Assembly (NCBI GenBank): GCA_030524665.1
Contig: JAUNGL010000004.1
Location: 2,957 to 56,224 of the forward strand
Origin: Lachnospiraceae bacterium
Lineage (GTDB): Bacteria > Bacillota > Clostridia > Lachnospirales > Lachnospiraceae
Direction: 5' to 3'
DNA length: 53,268 bases
Shown: positions 9,877-17,530 of the stretch, one piece after another
How positions within the stretch are numbered: the stretch's first letter is position 1
Layout of the letters: every line of letters begins with the position of its first letter
Position numbers and translations under genes: made by a program
Notes under the pieces: generated by a model
Told to the model about the DNA's origin: nothing
Database searches by the model: none
Seen by the model: the letters and a program-made list of their open reading frames with translations, nothing else

Positions 9877-9923
9877 AAAATTTTAGAATGTCAGAAACAG
9901 ATCCGTATCCGTACAACAGTTCT

Positions 9924-11720
9924 TTATGCAGCAGGATCAGTCGGATCCCAACTCTGAGTCAGAGGGATCTTCGGTGCTGTCGGTTTCCCTAATGGTCCCG
10001 GACTGCTCCAGTCATCGTAGATCTGAACCTTCGTGCCGATCGGACAGTTCTCATAAATCCATTTTGCATCAGCAACCGTCAGACGGATACAACCGCCGGA
10101 AGCAGGCTGTCCAAGCTTATTGAATGCAGATGCGCTCATGGAATGATTGTCGCGGTATCTGCTACATGGAACGGAATGGAAGAGAATATTCCATGTAATG
10201 TGTGAACAATACTGTCCCCACGTTGGCCCGTTCAGCTCGTGCCAGCGGAGTTTGTCAAGAAGGGTGAAAGTACCGATCGGTGTGCTGACTCTGTCTGCCG
10301 CGGTGGAGCATACGATCGCTTTGATCGGAGTAGTGCCTCGATAGACTGTGATACAGTTCATCGCACGGTTTACCTTGATGAGCCATGCACCGGTCGGTGT
10401 CTTCTGATACAATCCCGTTGCCCCGAGGTTATATACTTTTCCGTCAATTGTCTGAGTGCCGGTCAGGACTGCACCGGTCCTTGCATCGAGGTAATAACAC
10501 TGGTCTGCATTAATGTAAACCCATTTACCCTTCTGAAGCTTACCGTCATTGCCGAAATAATACTTCTTGCCGCTGACAGATACCCAGCCTGTAAGCATAG
10601 CACCGTAGCTGCCGCTTCCTGAAACAGCATTCATAAAGTAAGTATCACTTCCGACTGTAACCCATCCGGTCTTCATCACGCCGGTATTCGGATCGAAATA
10701 GTATTTGCGGCTTCCGTAGTTATACCAACCCTGAATCCGCTGTCCTTTTGAGTTTGTGCGGTAAATGGAACCATTGATCTTGAACAGTCCGGACACCATT
10801 TTTCCGTTGCTGCCGTAGTAATACCAGTAGCCGCCGCTTTTCACCCACTTTGAGGTCACGCGTGCACCGCTCTTCTTCGGATCAAGGTAGTAGTACTTGC
10901 CATTGATTTTCTGCCGTCCGGTGAGCTTTCGGCCATTTTTGTTGTAGTAATAATATTTCTTGTTCAGCTTCACCCAGCCGGTACAGGAACTTCCTGTCTT
11001 GGTACTGAAATAATAGCTGTACTTGCCGATCTTGATGGAACCGGTCATGCGCGCTCCGTTGGTAGGATTGAAGTAGTAGGTCTTGCCATTGATCTTCTGC
11101 AAACCTACCTTCAGTACGCCATTGGAAGAAGCGTAGTAGTACTTCTTATCATAGGTAGATTTAGAATAAGCGGTCAGACGGCCATTCTTCGTGACATGGT
11201 ACAGTTTGTTTTTTACTTTGATCGTACCGAACATGATCTTTCCATCTGCTCCGGCATAAAACTTTCTGCCCTTGAAGGTGACCCATTTATTGGTGGCAAT
11301 GACACCGTTTTTCTTACTTGAAAAATAATAGTAGGTGTTGGTCGATTGGTCTATTGCAGCCATTCCGGAGACTCCGGTGAGCAATCGGCCTGTCTTTGTA
11401 CTGAAATAATAGGTGGCGCCGTTGATCGATACAGGGCCTGTGACAACATTACCTGACTGGTTAAAATAGTAGGTATAGCCGCCGATCTTTTGTGTGCCTG
11501 TGACCTTGACACCCTGATAAATGTAATAGCGGCCAGTATTCAAATCGCCGTACCAGCCATCCGCTAATTGATCTGGGTTCTGGCTGCCGTTTGGACTGTC
11601 AATCTCTGCCGCTGACACCATTGACAAACCGGAAGTACCCGGTATGGAAGCAAAGGTGGGCAGTGTAAGAGTCAGTCCTGCTGCAATACAGAAAGCAGAA
11701 ATCCACTTCTTAATCTTCAT
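9924..11720 (-). CDS. Secreted L,D-transpeptidase with cell-wall-binding repeats
   Basis: A signal peptide (about residues 1-25) is followed by roughly 19 tandem cell-wall-binding (choline-binding-like) repeats of about 20 residues, each with G-x-x-Y-Y-F and W/T-G cores, up to about residue 440. A C-terminal YkuD-type L,D-transpeptidase domain (about 446-575) follows, with catalytic Cys near residue 544 in SGGCIRL. The family consensus there is SHGCIRL, so the His is replaced by Gly. It probably cross-links peptidoglycan or attaches to the wall surface. The ATG at 11720 has a strong GGGAGGGG site. It is divergent from the glycosylphosphotransferase gene. Confidence 0.9.
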   Translation of the reverse strand: MKIKKWISAFCIAAGLTLTLPTFASIPGTSGLSMVSAAEIDSPNGSQNPDQLADGWYGDLNTGRYYIYQGVKVTGTQKIGGYTYYFNQSGNVVTGPVSINGATYYFSTKTGRLLTGVSGMAAIDQSTNTYYYFSSKKNGVIATNKWVTFKGRKFYAGADGKIMFGTIKVKNKLYHVTKNGRLTAYSKSTYDKKYYYASSNGVLKVGLQKINGKTYYFNPTNGARMTGSIKIGKYSYYFSTKTGSSCTGWVKLNKKYYYYNKNGRKLTGRQKINGKYYYLDPKKSGARVTSKWVKSGGYWYYYGSNGKMVSGLFKINGSIYRTNSKGQRIQGWYNYGSRKYYFDPNTGVMKTGWVTVGSDTYFMNAVSGSGSYGAMLTGWVSVSGKKYYFGNDGKLQKGKWVYINADQCYYLDARTGAVLTGTQTIDGKVYNLGATGLYQKTPTGAWLIKVNRAMNCITVYRGTTPIKAIVCSTAADRVSTPIGTFTLLDKLRWHELNGPTWGQYCSHITWNILFHSVPCSRYRDNHSMSASAFNKLGQPASGGCIRLTVADAKWIYENCPIGTKVQIYDDWSSPGPLGKPTAPKIPLTQSWDPTDPAA

Positions 11721-11748
11721 TTTCCCCTCCCGTGAAATGTGTGATTAA

Positions 11749-11776
11749 GGTAACTGAGAAATGTGGATCAGTTACC
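11749..11776 (-). promoter_or_regulatory. Hairpin in the 5' leader of the L,D-transpeptidase mRNA
   Basis: GGTAACTGA (11749-11757) and TCAGTTACC (11768-11776) form a perfect 9-bp inverted repeat with a 10-base loop. It lies between the promoter and the start codon, about 28 bases upstream of the ATG. It could be an operator or an RNA stem; nothing distinguishes the two. Confidence 0.4.
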
Positions 11777-11819
11777 GGTTCCGAAAATAACCTTTTCTGG
11801 TATTTCTTGTTGCTATTTC

Positions 11820-11848
11820 AGTATAAACGGTGATTGTTAAGAATGCAA
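11820..11848 (-). promoter_or_regulatory. Promoter of the L,D-transpeptidase gene
   Basis: Read on the minus strand, TTGCAT (11848-11843) and TATACT (11825-11820) are separated by exactly 17 bases. The predicted leader is about 90 nt. Confidence 0.7.
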
Positions 11849-11933
11849 GCGTCATACTGAAAGAAATTCTTAATATTTTCGTAAATATAATGATAAAAAT
11901 TTATAACTCGATCAGGAAAGCAGACCTTTGCGG

Positions 11934-11962
11934 TTGTCTTTTGAAGGGAAGTGTTTTATAAT
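11934..11962 (+). promoter_or_regulatory. Promoter of the glycosylphosphotransferase gene
   Basis: TTGTCT (11934-11939), a 17-base spacer and a perfect TATAAT (11957-11962) lie 140 bases before the TTG start at 12102. Confidence 0.7.
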
Positions 11963-12101
11963 AAAATGAAAAGTATTTTGAGAAAATAATGGTTCAGCGG
12001 AGTACTGCCGCAGGATTGAACTGTTGCCGGGAAACGGATATGAATCGCCCAGAAGTGGGATCGGATGCTCCGGACAGAAAGAATACATGAGGTGAGAAAC
12101 A

Positions 12102-13514
12102 TTGAGAAAAAGAGAACGGTATAAAAGACTGCTGATGTTTGTTGCGTCAGTACTGATTGTAGCGATTCAGACAGGTGTATTTGCATACGCATGGTTTCAT
12201 GATTACAATCATAAAGCCATCATCGGTAAGCTGTACTGGAACAGGGGAAACTGGGCCCTGCTCGTACTTTATGCAGGAATGGTAGTGCTGATATCCAAGC
12301 TGTTTTCTGCATTTAAGGTAGGATATATGCGGGTTCTGGATGTGATACTGTCACAGGTGTTTTCTGTGTTGATTGTAAATGCAGTTGCGTATCTGCAGCT
12401 TGCGTTGATTGGCCGATGGAAATTTCTGCATTATATTGAGCCGATGCTTCGTGTGACGGCGATCAATCTGGTTGCAGTGGTAGTGTGGGTAATTGTAATG
12501 CGTCTAATTTATGCACACGTTTATCCGCCGCATGAGGTTTTGGTCATTTACGATGGAATCAGGCCGGATGCGCTGACCAAGAAGCTTTCAGGCCGGAAGG
12601 ATAAGTATAAGATTTCAGGCTCAATCCCCCTCTCGGCAGGGATTGACCGGATTAAGGAGGAAATCCCCAAATATCAGGCAATTATGATCGGAGATATCCC
12701 GGCACATGAAAGAAACCTGTTCCTGAAATATTGCTTTGAACTGAATCTGAGATGCTACTGCCTGCCCAAGATTTCCGATATTATGGTGATGAGTTCGGAG
12801 AAAATCCATATGTTTGATACACCCCTCCTGTTATTCCGTAATTCCGGACTGACGGTTGAGAAGCAGGTAATCAAACGTATTTTTGATGTTCTGTGTTCTG
12901 CGGTCATGCTGGTGATTCTGTCCCCGCTGATGCTTTTGATTGCCTTGCTGATCAAGCTTTACGACGGAGGGCCAGTTTTTTACCGCCAGCCAAGGCTAAC
13001 GAAGGAAAGGAAGGTATTTCAGGTCTATAAGTTCCGCAGTATGCGGGTGGATTCTGAGAAGCAGGGTGCGCGTCTGGCGATGAAAGGTGATTCGCGTGTT
13101 ACCCCGATTGGAAAGGTGCTGCGCAATATTCATTTTGATGAGCTGCCGCAGCTTCTGAATATCATTCAGGGGGATATGTCTCTGGTAGGTCCGAGACCGG
13201 AGCGTCCGGAGATCGCAGCACAGTATGAGAAGGATATTCCGGAGTTTTCTTACCGCCTGAAGGTAAAGGCAGGGCTGACCGGATATGCGCAGGTCTATGG
13301 AAAGTATAATACGACACCGTATGATAAACTGAAGCTGGATCTGACTTATATTGAAAATTATTCATTCCTTCTGGACCTACAGCTCATTGCTACAACTGTG
13401 AAAATTCTCTTCCAGAAAGAGAATACGGAAGGAGTTGAGGAGTGGCAGGTCACAGCAGCAGCGAAAAATCAGAGAGGCAAGAGGGAAAATACAAATGATG
13501 CAGGAGCAAAATGA
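12102..13514 (+). CDS. Polyprenyl glycosylphosphotransferase (initiating sugar transferase)
   Basis: This membrane enzyme transfers a sugar-1-phosphate from a nucleotide sugar to undecaprenyl phosphate, the first step of exopolysaccharide or capsule assembly. Several N-terminal membrane helices (to about residue 145) are followed by a CoA-binding-like region. A further helix (about 252-285) leads into the bacterial sugar transferase domain, with YKFRSMRVD, the acidic HFDELPQLLNIIQGDMSLVGPRPERPE block and KAGLTGYAQV. The length of 470 residues matches the WbaP/EpsL-like membrane class. A TTG start at 12102 follows GAGGTGAG. It overlaps the next gene by 20 bases. The sugar specificity is not visible. 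Confidence 0.92.
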   Translation: MRKRERYKRLLMFVASVLIVAIQTGVFAYAWFHDYNHKAIIGKLYWNRGNWALLVLYAGMVVLISKLFSAFKVGYMRVLDVILSQVFSVLIVNAVAYLQLALIGRWKFLHYIEPMLRVTAINLVAVVVWVIVMRLIYAHVYPPHEVLVIYDGIRPDALTKKLSGRKDKYKISGSIPLSAGIDRIKEEIPKYQAIMIGDIPAHERNLFLKYCFELNLRCYCLPKISDIMVMSSEKIHMFDTPLLLFRNSGLTVEKQVIKRIFDVLCSAVMLVILSPLMLLIALLIKLYDGGPVFYRQPRLTKERKVFQVYKFRSMRVDSEKQGARLAMKGDSRVTPIGKVLRNIHFDELPQLLNIIQGDMSLVGPRPERPEIAAQYEKDIPEFSYRLKVKAGLTGYAQVYGKYNTTPYDKLKLDLTYIENYSFLLDLQLIATTVKILFQKENTEGVEEWQVTAAAKNQRGKRENTNDAGAK

Positions 13515-14295
13515 CAAGACAGGACTTCTGGTGTCCGTCATTATTCCTGCCTACCGATGTTCAAGTACGATTTCGCAGGCCGTCCAATCGGCATTGGCAC
13601 AGGAGGTTCCTCTGGAAATTCTGATCATAGATGATCAGTCGCCTGAGAATCTGAAGGATGTACTGGCACCGTATCTTTCTTTGGAACAGGTGCATTATTA
13701 TAGGAACAAACGGAACCTCGGAGCGGCAGGGAGCCGGAATGAGGGTGTGCGTCTGGCAAAGGGAGAGTATGTGGCATTTTTGGACGCAGATGACTGGTGG
13801 GAGGCTGGAAAGCTGAAAAAACAGCTTGCGTTTATGAAGCAGACGGGGGCGGTACTGTGTTCGACGGGAAGAGAACTGGTGACACCGGACGGGAAGCTGA
13901 CGGGAAGAATGATCCGCGTCAAACCGGAAATTTCTTACCGGGATATGCTTTTCCACAACAGTATCAACTGTTCTTCTGTTGTGTTGAAGACAGAGGTGGC
14001 GCGGGAGTTCCCGATGGAGTATGAGGACAGTCATGAAGACTATATTATGTGGCTGCGTATTCTGAAAAAGTATAAAAAGGCAGCGGCAGTGGACGAGCCG
14101 CTTCTGAAATACCGTCTTTCCGCGGGAGGAAAATCAGGAAATAAGCTTCATTCGGCGGCAATGACCTGGAAGGTCTACCGTTATCTGGGATTTGGAATCA
14201 TTAAATCAACACTTTGTTTTGCAGCATATGCGGTGAATGGTGTGAGGAAGTATGCGATGGCTTATTTGCATGTTGGCGGGCGAAGCGGAGTGTAA
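13495..14295 (+). CDS. Family 2 glycosyltransferase
   Basis: It is a GT-A fold transferase that probably adds a sugar to the lipid-linked product of the preceding enzyme. The N-terminus has VSVIIPAYRCSSTI, then ILIIDDQS and the metal-binding FLDADDWW near residue 100; DSHEDYIMWLRILKK near 180 is a typical acceptor-side motif. I place the start at 13495 (or the adjacent ATG at 13498), because GAGGG lies just upstream and an earlier in-frame start at 13435 would lie deep in the previous gene. It has no membrane helix. No flippase, polymerase or further transferases follow, so the locus is minimal. Confidence 0.9.
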   Translation: MMQEQNDKTGLLVSVIIPAYRCSSTISQAVQSALAQEVPLEILIIDDQSPENLKDVLAPYLSLEQVHYYRNKRNLGAAGSRNEGVRLAKGEYVAFLDADDWWEAGKLKKQLAFMKQTGAVLCSTGRELVTPDGKLTGRMIRVKPEISYRDMLFHNSINCSSVVLKTEVAREFPMEYEDSHEDYIMWLRILKKYKKAAAVDEPLLKYRLSAGGKSGNKLHSAAMTWKVYRYLGFGIIKSTLCFAAYAVNGVRKYAMAYLHVGGRSGV

Positions 14296-14352
14296 GCCTG
14301 CAGACGGGAGCAGCGGTTTGCATGGCGTCAAGGCTGAATCGCAGAATCATAC

Positions 14353-14381
14353 TTGCACCGCCGGACACGTTATGCTAAGAT
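14353..14381 (+). promoter_or_regulatory. Promoter of pyrF-pyrK-pyrD
   Basis: TTGCAC (14353-14358), a 17-base spacer and TAAGAT (14376-14381) lie 67 bases before pyrF. The short leader has no clear PyrR-binding attenuator; only a 4-bp stem (GCCC...GGGC) is seen. Confidence 0.6.
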
Positions 14382-14447
14382 AGAACGGACTTATGCCCGG
14401 ATGAGGGCTGTTATGAAATTTTATGAGAGATAAAAGGAGAACATACC

Positions 14448-15371
14448 ATGATTCAGAAACTGATTTCGAACATTCAGAAGACGAATGCTCCGGTAGTAGT
14501 TGGACTGGACCCGATGATGGGCTTTATTCCGGACCAGATCAAGAGCCGGGCATTTGCAGAGTTTGGAGAGACTCTTGAGGGCGCAGCAGAAGCAGTGTGG
14601 CAGTATAACAAAGCAATCGTGGATGAGATATACGACCTGATTCCGGCCGTGAAGCCGCAGATTGCGATGTATGAACAGTTCGGACTTCCGGGGCTTCAGG
14701 CATTTAAGAAAACAGTAGATTACTGTAAGGAAAAAAATCTGGTCGTGATCGGCGATGTGAAGCGCGGCGACATCGGTTCCACTTCCGCTGCGTATGCGGT
14801 AGCTCATCTCGGGAAGGTGCAGGTTGGAAGCCAGCTTCTGACTCCGTTCGGGGAGGATTTTGCCACTGTGAATCCATACCTTGGATCAGACGGGATTCGG
14901 CCGTTTCTGGAAGTATGCAAAGAAGAGAAGAAGGGAATCTTCATTCTGGTCAAGACCTCGAATCCGTCAAGCGGGGAGTTTCAGGACCGGTTGATTGACG
15001 GAAAGCCTCTGTACGAGCACGTAGGAGAGAAGGTGGCTGAATGGGCCGGAGAGTGTATGGGAGACAGCTACAGCTATGTCGGAGCAGTGGTTGGAGCTAC
15101 CTATCCGGAGATGGGGAAGGTACTGCGTAAGGTGATGCCGAAATCCTTTATTCTGGTGCCTGGCTACGGTGCCCAGGGAGGAAAAGCAGCAGATCTCGTA
15201 CATTATTTCAATGAGGATGGCCTCGGAGCTATCGTGAACTCCTCACGCGGGATTATTGCGGCGTGGAAGCAGGAAAAATATGCGGCGTATGGAGCGGAAA
15301 ACTTTGCAGGGGCCAGCAGGGCAGCCGTGATTGATATGGTAACGGATATCAATCAGGCATTGAATCACTAA
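14448..15371 (+). CDS. pyrF: Orotidine 5'-phosphate decarboxylase (type 2)
   Basis: It decarboxylates OMP to UMP, the last step of de novo pyrimidine synthesis. The 307-residue length and the VVGLDPMMGFIP start are those of the longer type 2 enzymes. The catalytic Asp-Lys-x-x-Asp stretch is seen as GDVKRGDIGST near residue 102. LVPGYGAQGGKA and NSSRGI near the C-terminus form the phosphate-binding part. AAAAGGAGAA precedes the ATG. It is followed ten bases later by pyrK. Confidence 0.96.
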   Translation: MIQKLISNIQKTNAPVVVGLDPMMGFIPDQIKSRAFAEFGETLEGAAEAVWQYNKAIVDEIYDLIPAVKPQIAMYEQFGLPGLQAFKKTVDYCKEKNLVVIGDVKRGDIGSTSAAYAVAHLGKVQVGSQLLTPFGEDFATVNPYLGSDGIRPFLEVCKEEKKGIFILVKTSNPSSGEFQDRLIDGKPLYEHVGEKVAEWAGECMGDSYSYVGAVVGATYPEMGKVLRKVMPKSFILVPGYGAQGGKAADLVHYFNEDGLGAIVNSSRGIIAAWKQEKYAAYGAENFAGASRAAVIDMVTDINQALNH

Positions 15372-15381
15372 GGAGACAGAA

Positions 15382-16161
15382 ATGGCAGAAAAGTTCAGAG
15401 AGAAGGCGGCGGTGCTTGAGCAGGAGCAGATTGCCGCAGGAATTTACAGCATGTGGCTTCAGACAGAGCAGATCGCTCCGGCGGCGCGGCCGGGGCAGTT
15501 TATCTCGGTTTACAGCAATGATGGAAGCAGAATGCTTCCGAGGCCGATCAGCCTCTGTGAGATTGACAGAGAAAAGAAGGCAGTGAGGATTGTCTACCGG
15601 GTAGCAGGAAAAGGAACGGAGGAATTTTCCAGATGTGCTGTGGGTGATACACTGGAAATTCTGGGACCGCTTGGAAACGGATTCCCTCTGGAACGCTGTC
15701 CGGAAGGGAAGCGTGCGTTTCTGATCGGAGGAGGAATCGGTATTCCTCCGATGGTACAGCTTGCTTCCGAGCTGAAAGGTGAAGCGCAGGTCGTAGTGGG
15801 ATACCGGGACGAACTGTTTCTGACAGAAGAGCTGGCAGCACATGGTACGTTATATCTGGCAACTGAGGACGGAAGCGCGGGGACGAAGGGAAATGTCATT
15901 GACTGTATCCGTGAACATGCACTGACTGCGGATGTGATCTTTGCGTGTGGTCCGACACCGATGCTTCGTGCGCTGAAAACATATGCTGCAGAGCAGGGAA
16001 TTGAATGCTGGATTTCCATGGAAGAACGGATGGCGTGCGGGATTGGTGCCTGCCTGGCCTGTGTATGCAAGTCAAAGGAAGTTGATGAGCATTCCAGGGT
16101 TCACAATAAGAGAATCTGTAAAGAGGGACCGGTTTTTCTGGCTGACGATGTGGAACTGTAA
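15382..16161 (+). CDS. pyrK: Dihydroorotate dehydrogenase B, electron transfer subunit
   Basis: It carries FAD and a [2Fe-2S] cluster and passes electrons from dihydroorotate oxidation by PyrD to NAD. The FAD-binding motif RPISLCEI is near residue 54 and the NAD-binding GGGIGIPPM near 115. The C-terminal iron-sulfur cysteines are in CGIGACLACVCK (about residues 219-230) and CKEG about 15 residues later. The length of 259 residues is normal. AAGGAGACAGAA precedes the ATG. Its presence identifies the PyrD in this cluster as the NAD-dependent type B enzyme. Confidence 0.96.
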   Translation: MAEKFREKAAVLEQEQIAAGIYSMWLQTEQIAPAARPGQFISVYSNDGSRMLPRPISLCEIDREKKAVRIVYRVAGKGTEEFSRCAVGDTLEILGPLGNGFPLERCPEGKRAFLIGGGIGIPPMVQLASELKGEAQVVVGYRDELFLTEELAAHGTLYLATEDGSAGTKGNVIDCIREHALTADVIFACGPTPMLRALKTYAAEQGIECWISMEERMACGIGACLACVCKSKEVDEHSRVHNKRICKEGPVFLADDVEL

Positions 16162-16286
16162 CCGGATTATGTCAAGTCAGCAGTACGTATTCCGGAACAG
16201 GCAGCAAGGTGCTGTGAAGTGCATCGCTGTTGGTGGTCTGACAGAATAGTAAACCGTAACTATCATACATATGCAGGAGAATGAAT

Positions 16287-17195
16287 ATGTGTAATATGAA
16301 AGTAAATATTGCCGGAGTAGAGCTGAAGAATCCGATCATGACGGCGTCCGGTACATTCGGCTCCGGAATCGAATACAGTGAATTTGTAGATTTGTCGAAG
16401 CTGGGAGCGGTTGTGACGAAAGGTGTGGCAAATGTGCCTTGGCCGGGCAATCCGACTCCGCGTGTGGCAGAAATACCGAGTGGGATGATGAATGCCATTG
16501 GGCTCCAGAATCCGGGAATTGATACATTCTGCAGCCGTGACCTGCCTTTTTTGGAGAAGTATGACACAAAGGTGGTAGTCAATGTCTGCGGAAGGACGAC
16601 GGAGGATTACTGTGAGGTCGTAGAACGGTTGGCGGATGAGAAAAGGGCGGATCTGCTGGAAATTAATATATCCTGCCCGAATGTCAAATGCGGAGGAATT
16701 TCATTCGGACAGAATCCTGCCTCCGTAGAGGCAATTACAAAAGAGATCAAACGCCATGCAAAGCAGCCTGTGATCATGAAGCTCAGCCCGAACGTGACTG
16801 ATATCACGGAGATCGCGCGTGCCGCGGAAGCAGGGGGAGCGGATGCTGTATCGTTGATCAATACCTTGACGGGGATGAAGATCGATGTCAGGAGACGGAG
16901 CTTCGTAATTGCAAACAAAACAGGCGGTGTCTCAGGTCCGGCGATCCATCCGATTGCTGTGCGTATGGTATGGCAGACGGCCCAGGCAGTCAGTATCCCG
17001 ATTATCGGTATGGGAGGCGTGACAACCGCAGAGGATGCGCTGGAATTCATTCTGGCAGGAGCATCAGCCGTGGCGGTTGGCACAGCGAATTTCCGGAATC
17101 CTCAGGTGACGATGGAAGTGATCGACGGGATTGAGGCTTATATGAAGGAACAGAAGGTCGGGGATATCAGAGAATTGATTGGTGCCGTACGGTAA
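16287..17195 (+). CDS. pyrD: Dihydroorotate dehydrogenase B, catalytic subunit
   Basis: This is the FMN enzyme that oxidises dihydroorotate to orotate, working with PyrK. The class 1B catalytic cysteine is in NISCPNVKCGG near residue 129. FMN phosphate-binding motifs GMGGVTTAEDALEF and AVGTANF lie in the last third. The ATG at 16287 is chosen because GGAG is seven bases upstream; another ATG at 16281 almost touches the ribosome binding site. A gap of about 120 bases separates it from pyrK. A strong terminator lies about 100 bases downstream. Confidence 0.96.
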   Translation: MCNMKVNIAGVELKNPIMTASGTFGSGIEYSEFVDLSKLGAVVTKGVANVPWPGNPTPRVAEIPSGMMNAIGLQNPGIDTFCSRDLPFLEKYDTKVVVNVCGRTTEDYCEVVERLADEKRADLLEINISCPNVKCGGISFGQNPASVEAITKEIKRHAKQPVIMKLSPNVTDITEIARAAEAGGADAVSLINTLTGMKIDVRRRSFVIANKTGGVSGPAIHPIAVRMVWQTAQAVSIPIIGMGGVTTAEDALEFILAGASAVAVGTANFRNPQVTMEVIDGIEAYMKEQKVGDIRELIGAVR

Positions 17196-17299
17196 CAGAT
17201 TATGGATACCGGGGGCGGCAGCAGGAGTATGCAGAGCGGAGCAGCCGGCTTTTTCAAAGTAATAGGGCCTGCGAAGCAGGTATAAATTCAGGAAGAGCG

Positions 17300-17340
17300 G
17301 TCCACGTGTTTGTAGGGATACAAATGCGTGGACTTTTTTT
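17300..17340 (+). terminator. Strong rho-independent terminator after pyrD
   Basis: A 15-bp stem (17300-17314/17319-17333, two G-U pairs) with a GGGA loop is followed by seven T. It separates pyrFKD from the sugar module. The rest of the gap 17196-17530 holds only this, a small stem near 17269 and the next promoter. Confidence 0.93.
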
Positions 17341-17379
17341 CGGTACAGGGATGTGGAGGAACCGGGCAGGTGGTTCTGC

Positions 17380-17408
17380 TTTACAGTGAAAGAAATGAAA
17401 GCTATAAT
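17380..17408 (+). promoter_or_regulatory. Promoter of the two-component/sugar module
   Basis: TTTACA (17380-17385), a 17-base spacer and a perfect TATAAT (17403-17408) lie between the pyrD terminator and the kinase gene. Confidence 0.72.
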
Positions 17409-17530
17409 TAGCTGAACAGGCGGGATCAATGCCTGTACGGCAGAATGTTTCAGGTGGCTGCCCATAAGACAGCCATTTTGACAGATATGTGAAGAGCAAT
17501 TGTTTCAGTTGCGGAATCAGGAGGAAAATC

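Larger units (their letters stand above)
9449..9923. other. Gap between HPr gene and minus-strand L,D-transpeptidase
   Basis: The gap contains the terminator of the cdaA operon (9494-9548) and the terminator of the minus-strand gene (9845-9876). A 38-codon ORF beginning ATGGGAGCAGG near 9646 has a GAGGAG upstream but no recognisable product, and I do not call it as a gene. Nothing else stands out. Confidence 0.5.

Noticed and set aside
13435-13494. Upstream start for the family 2 glycosyltransferase
   Set aside because: The 20 extra codons lie inside the previous gene and lack a ribosome binding site, while the ATG at 13495 has GAGGG and begins just before the conserved strand.
14296-14447. 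PyrR attenuator before pyrF
   Set aside because: No binding-loop sequence and no terminator/antiterminator pair is seen.
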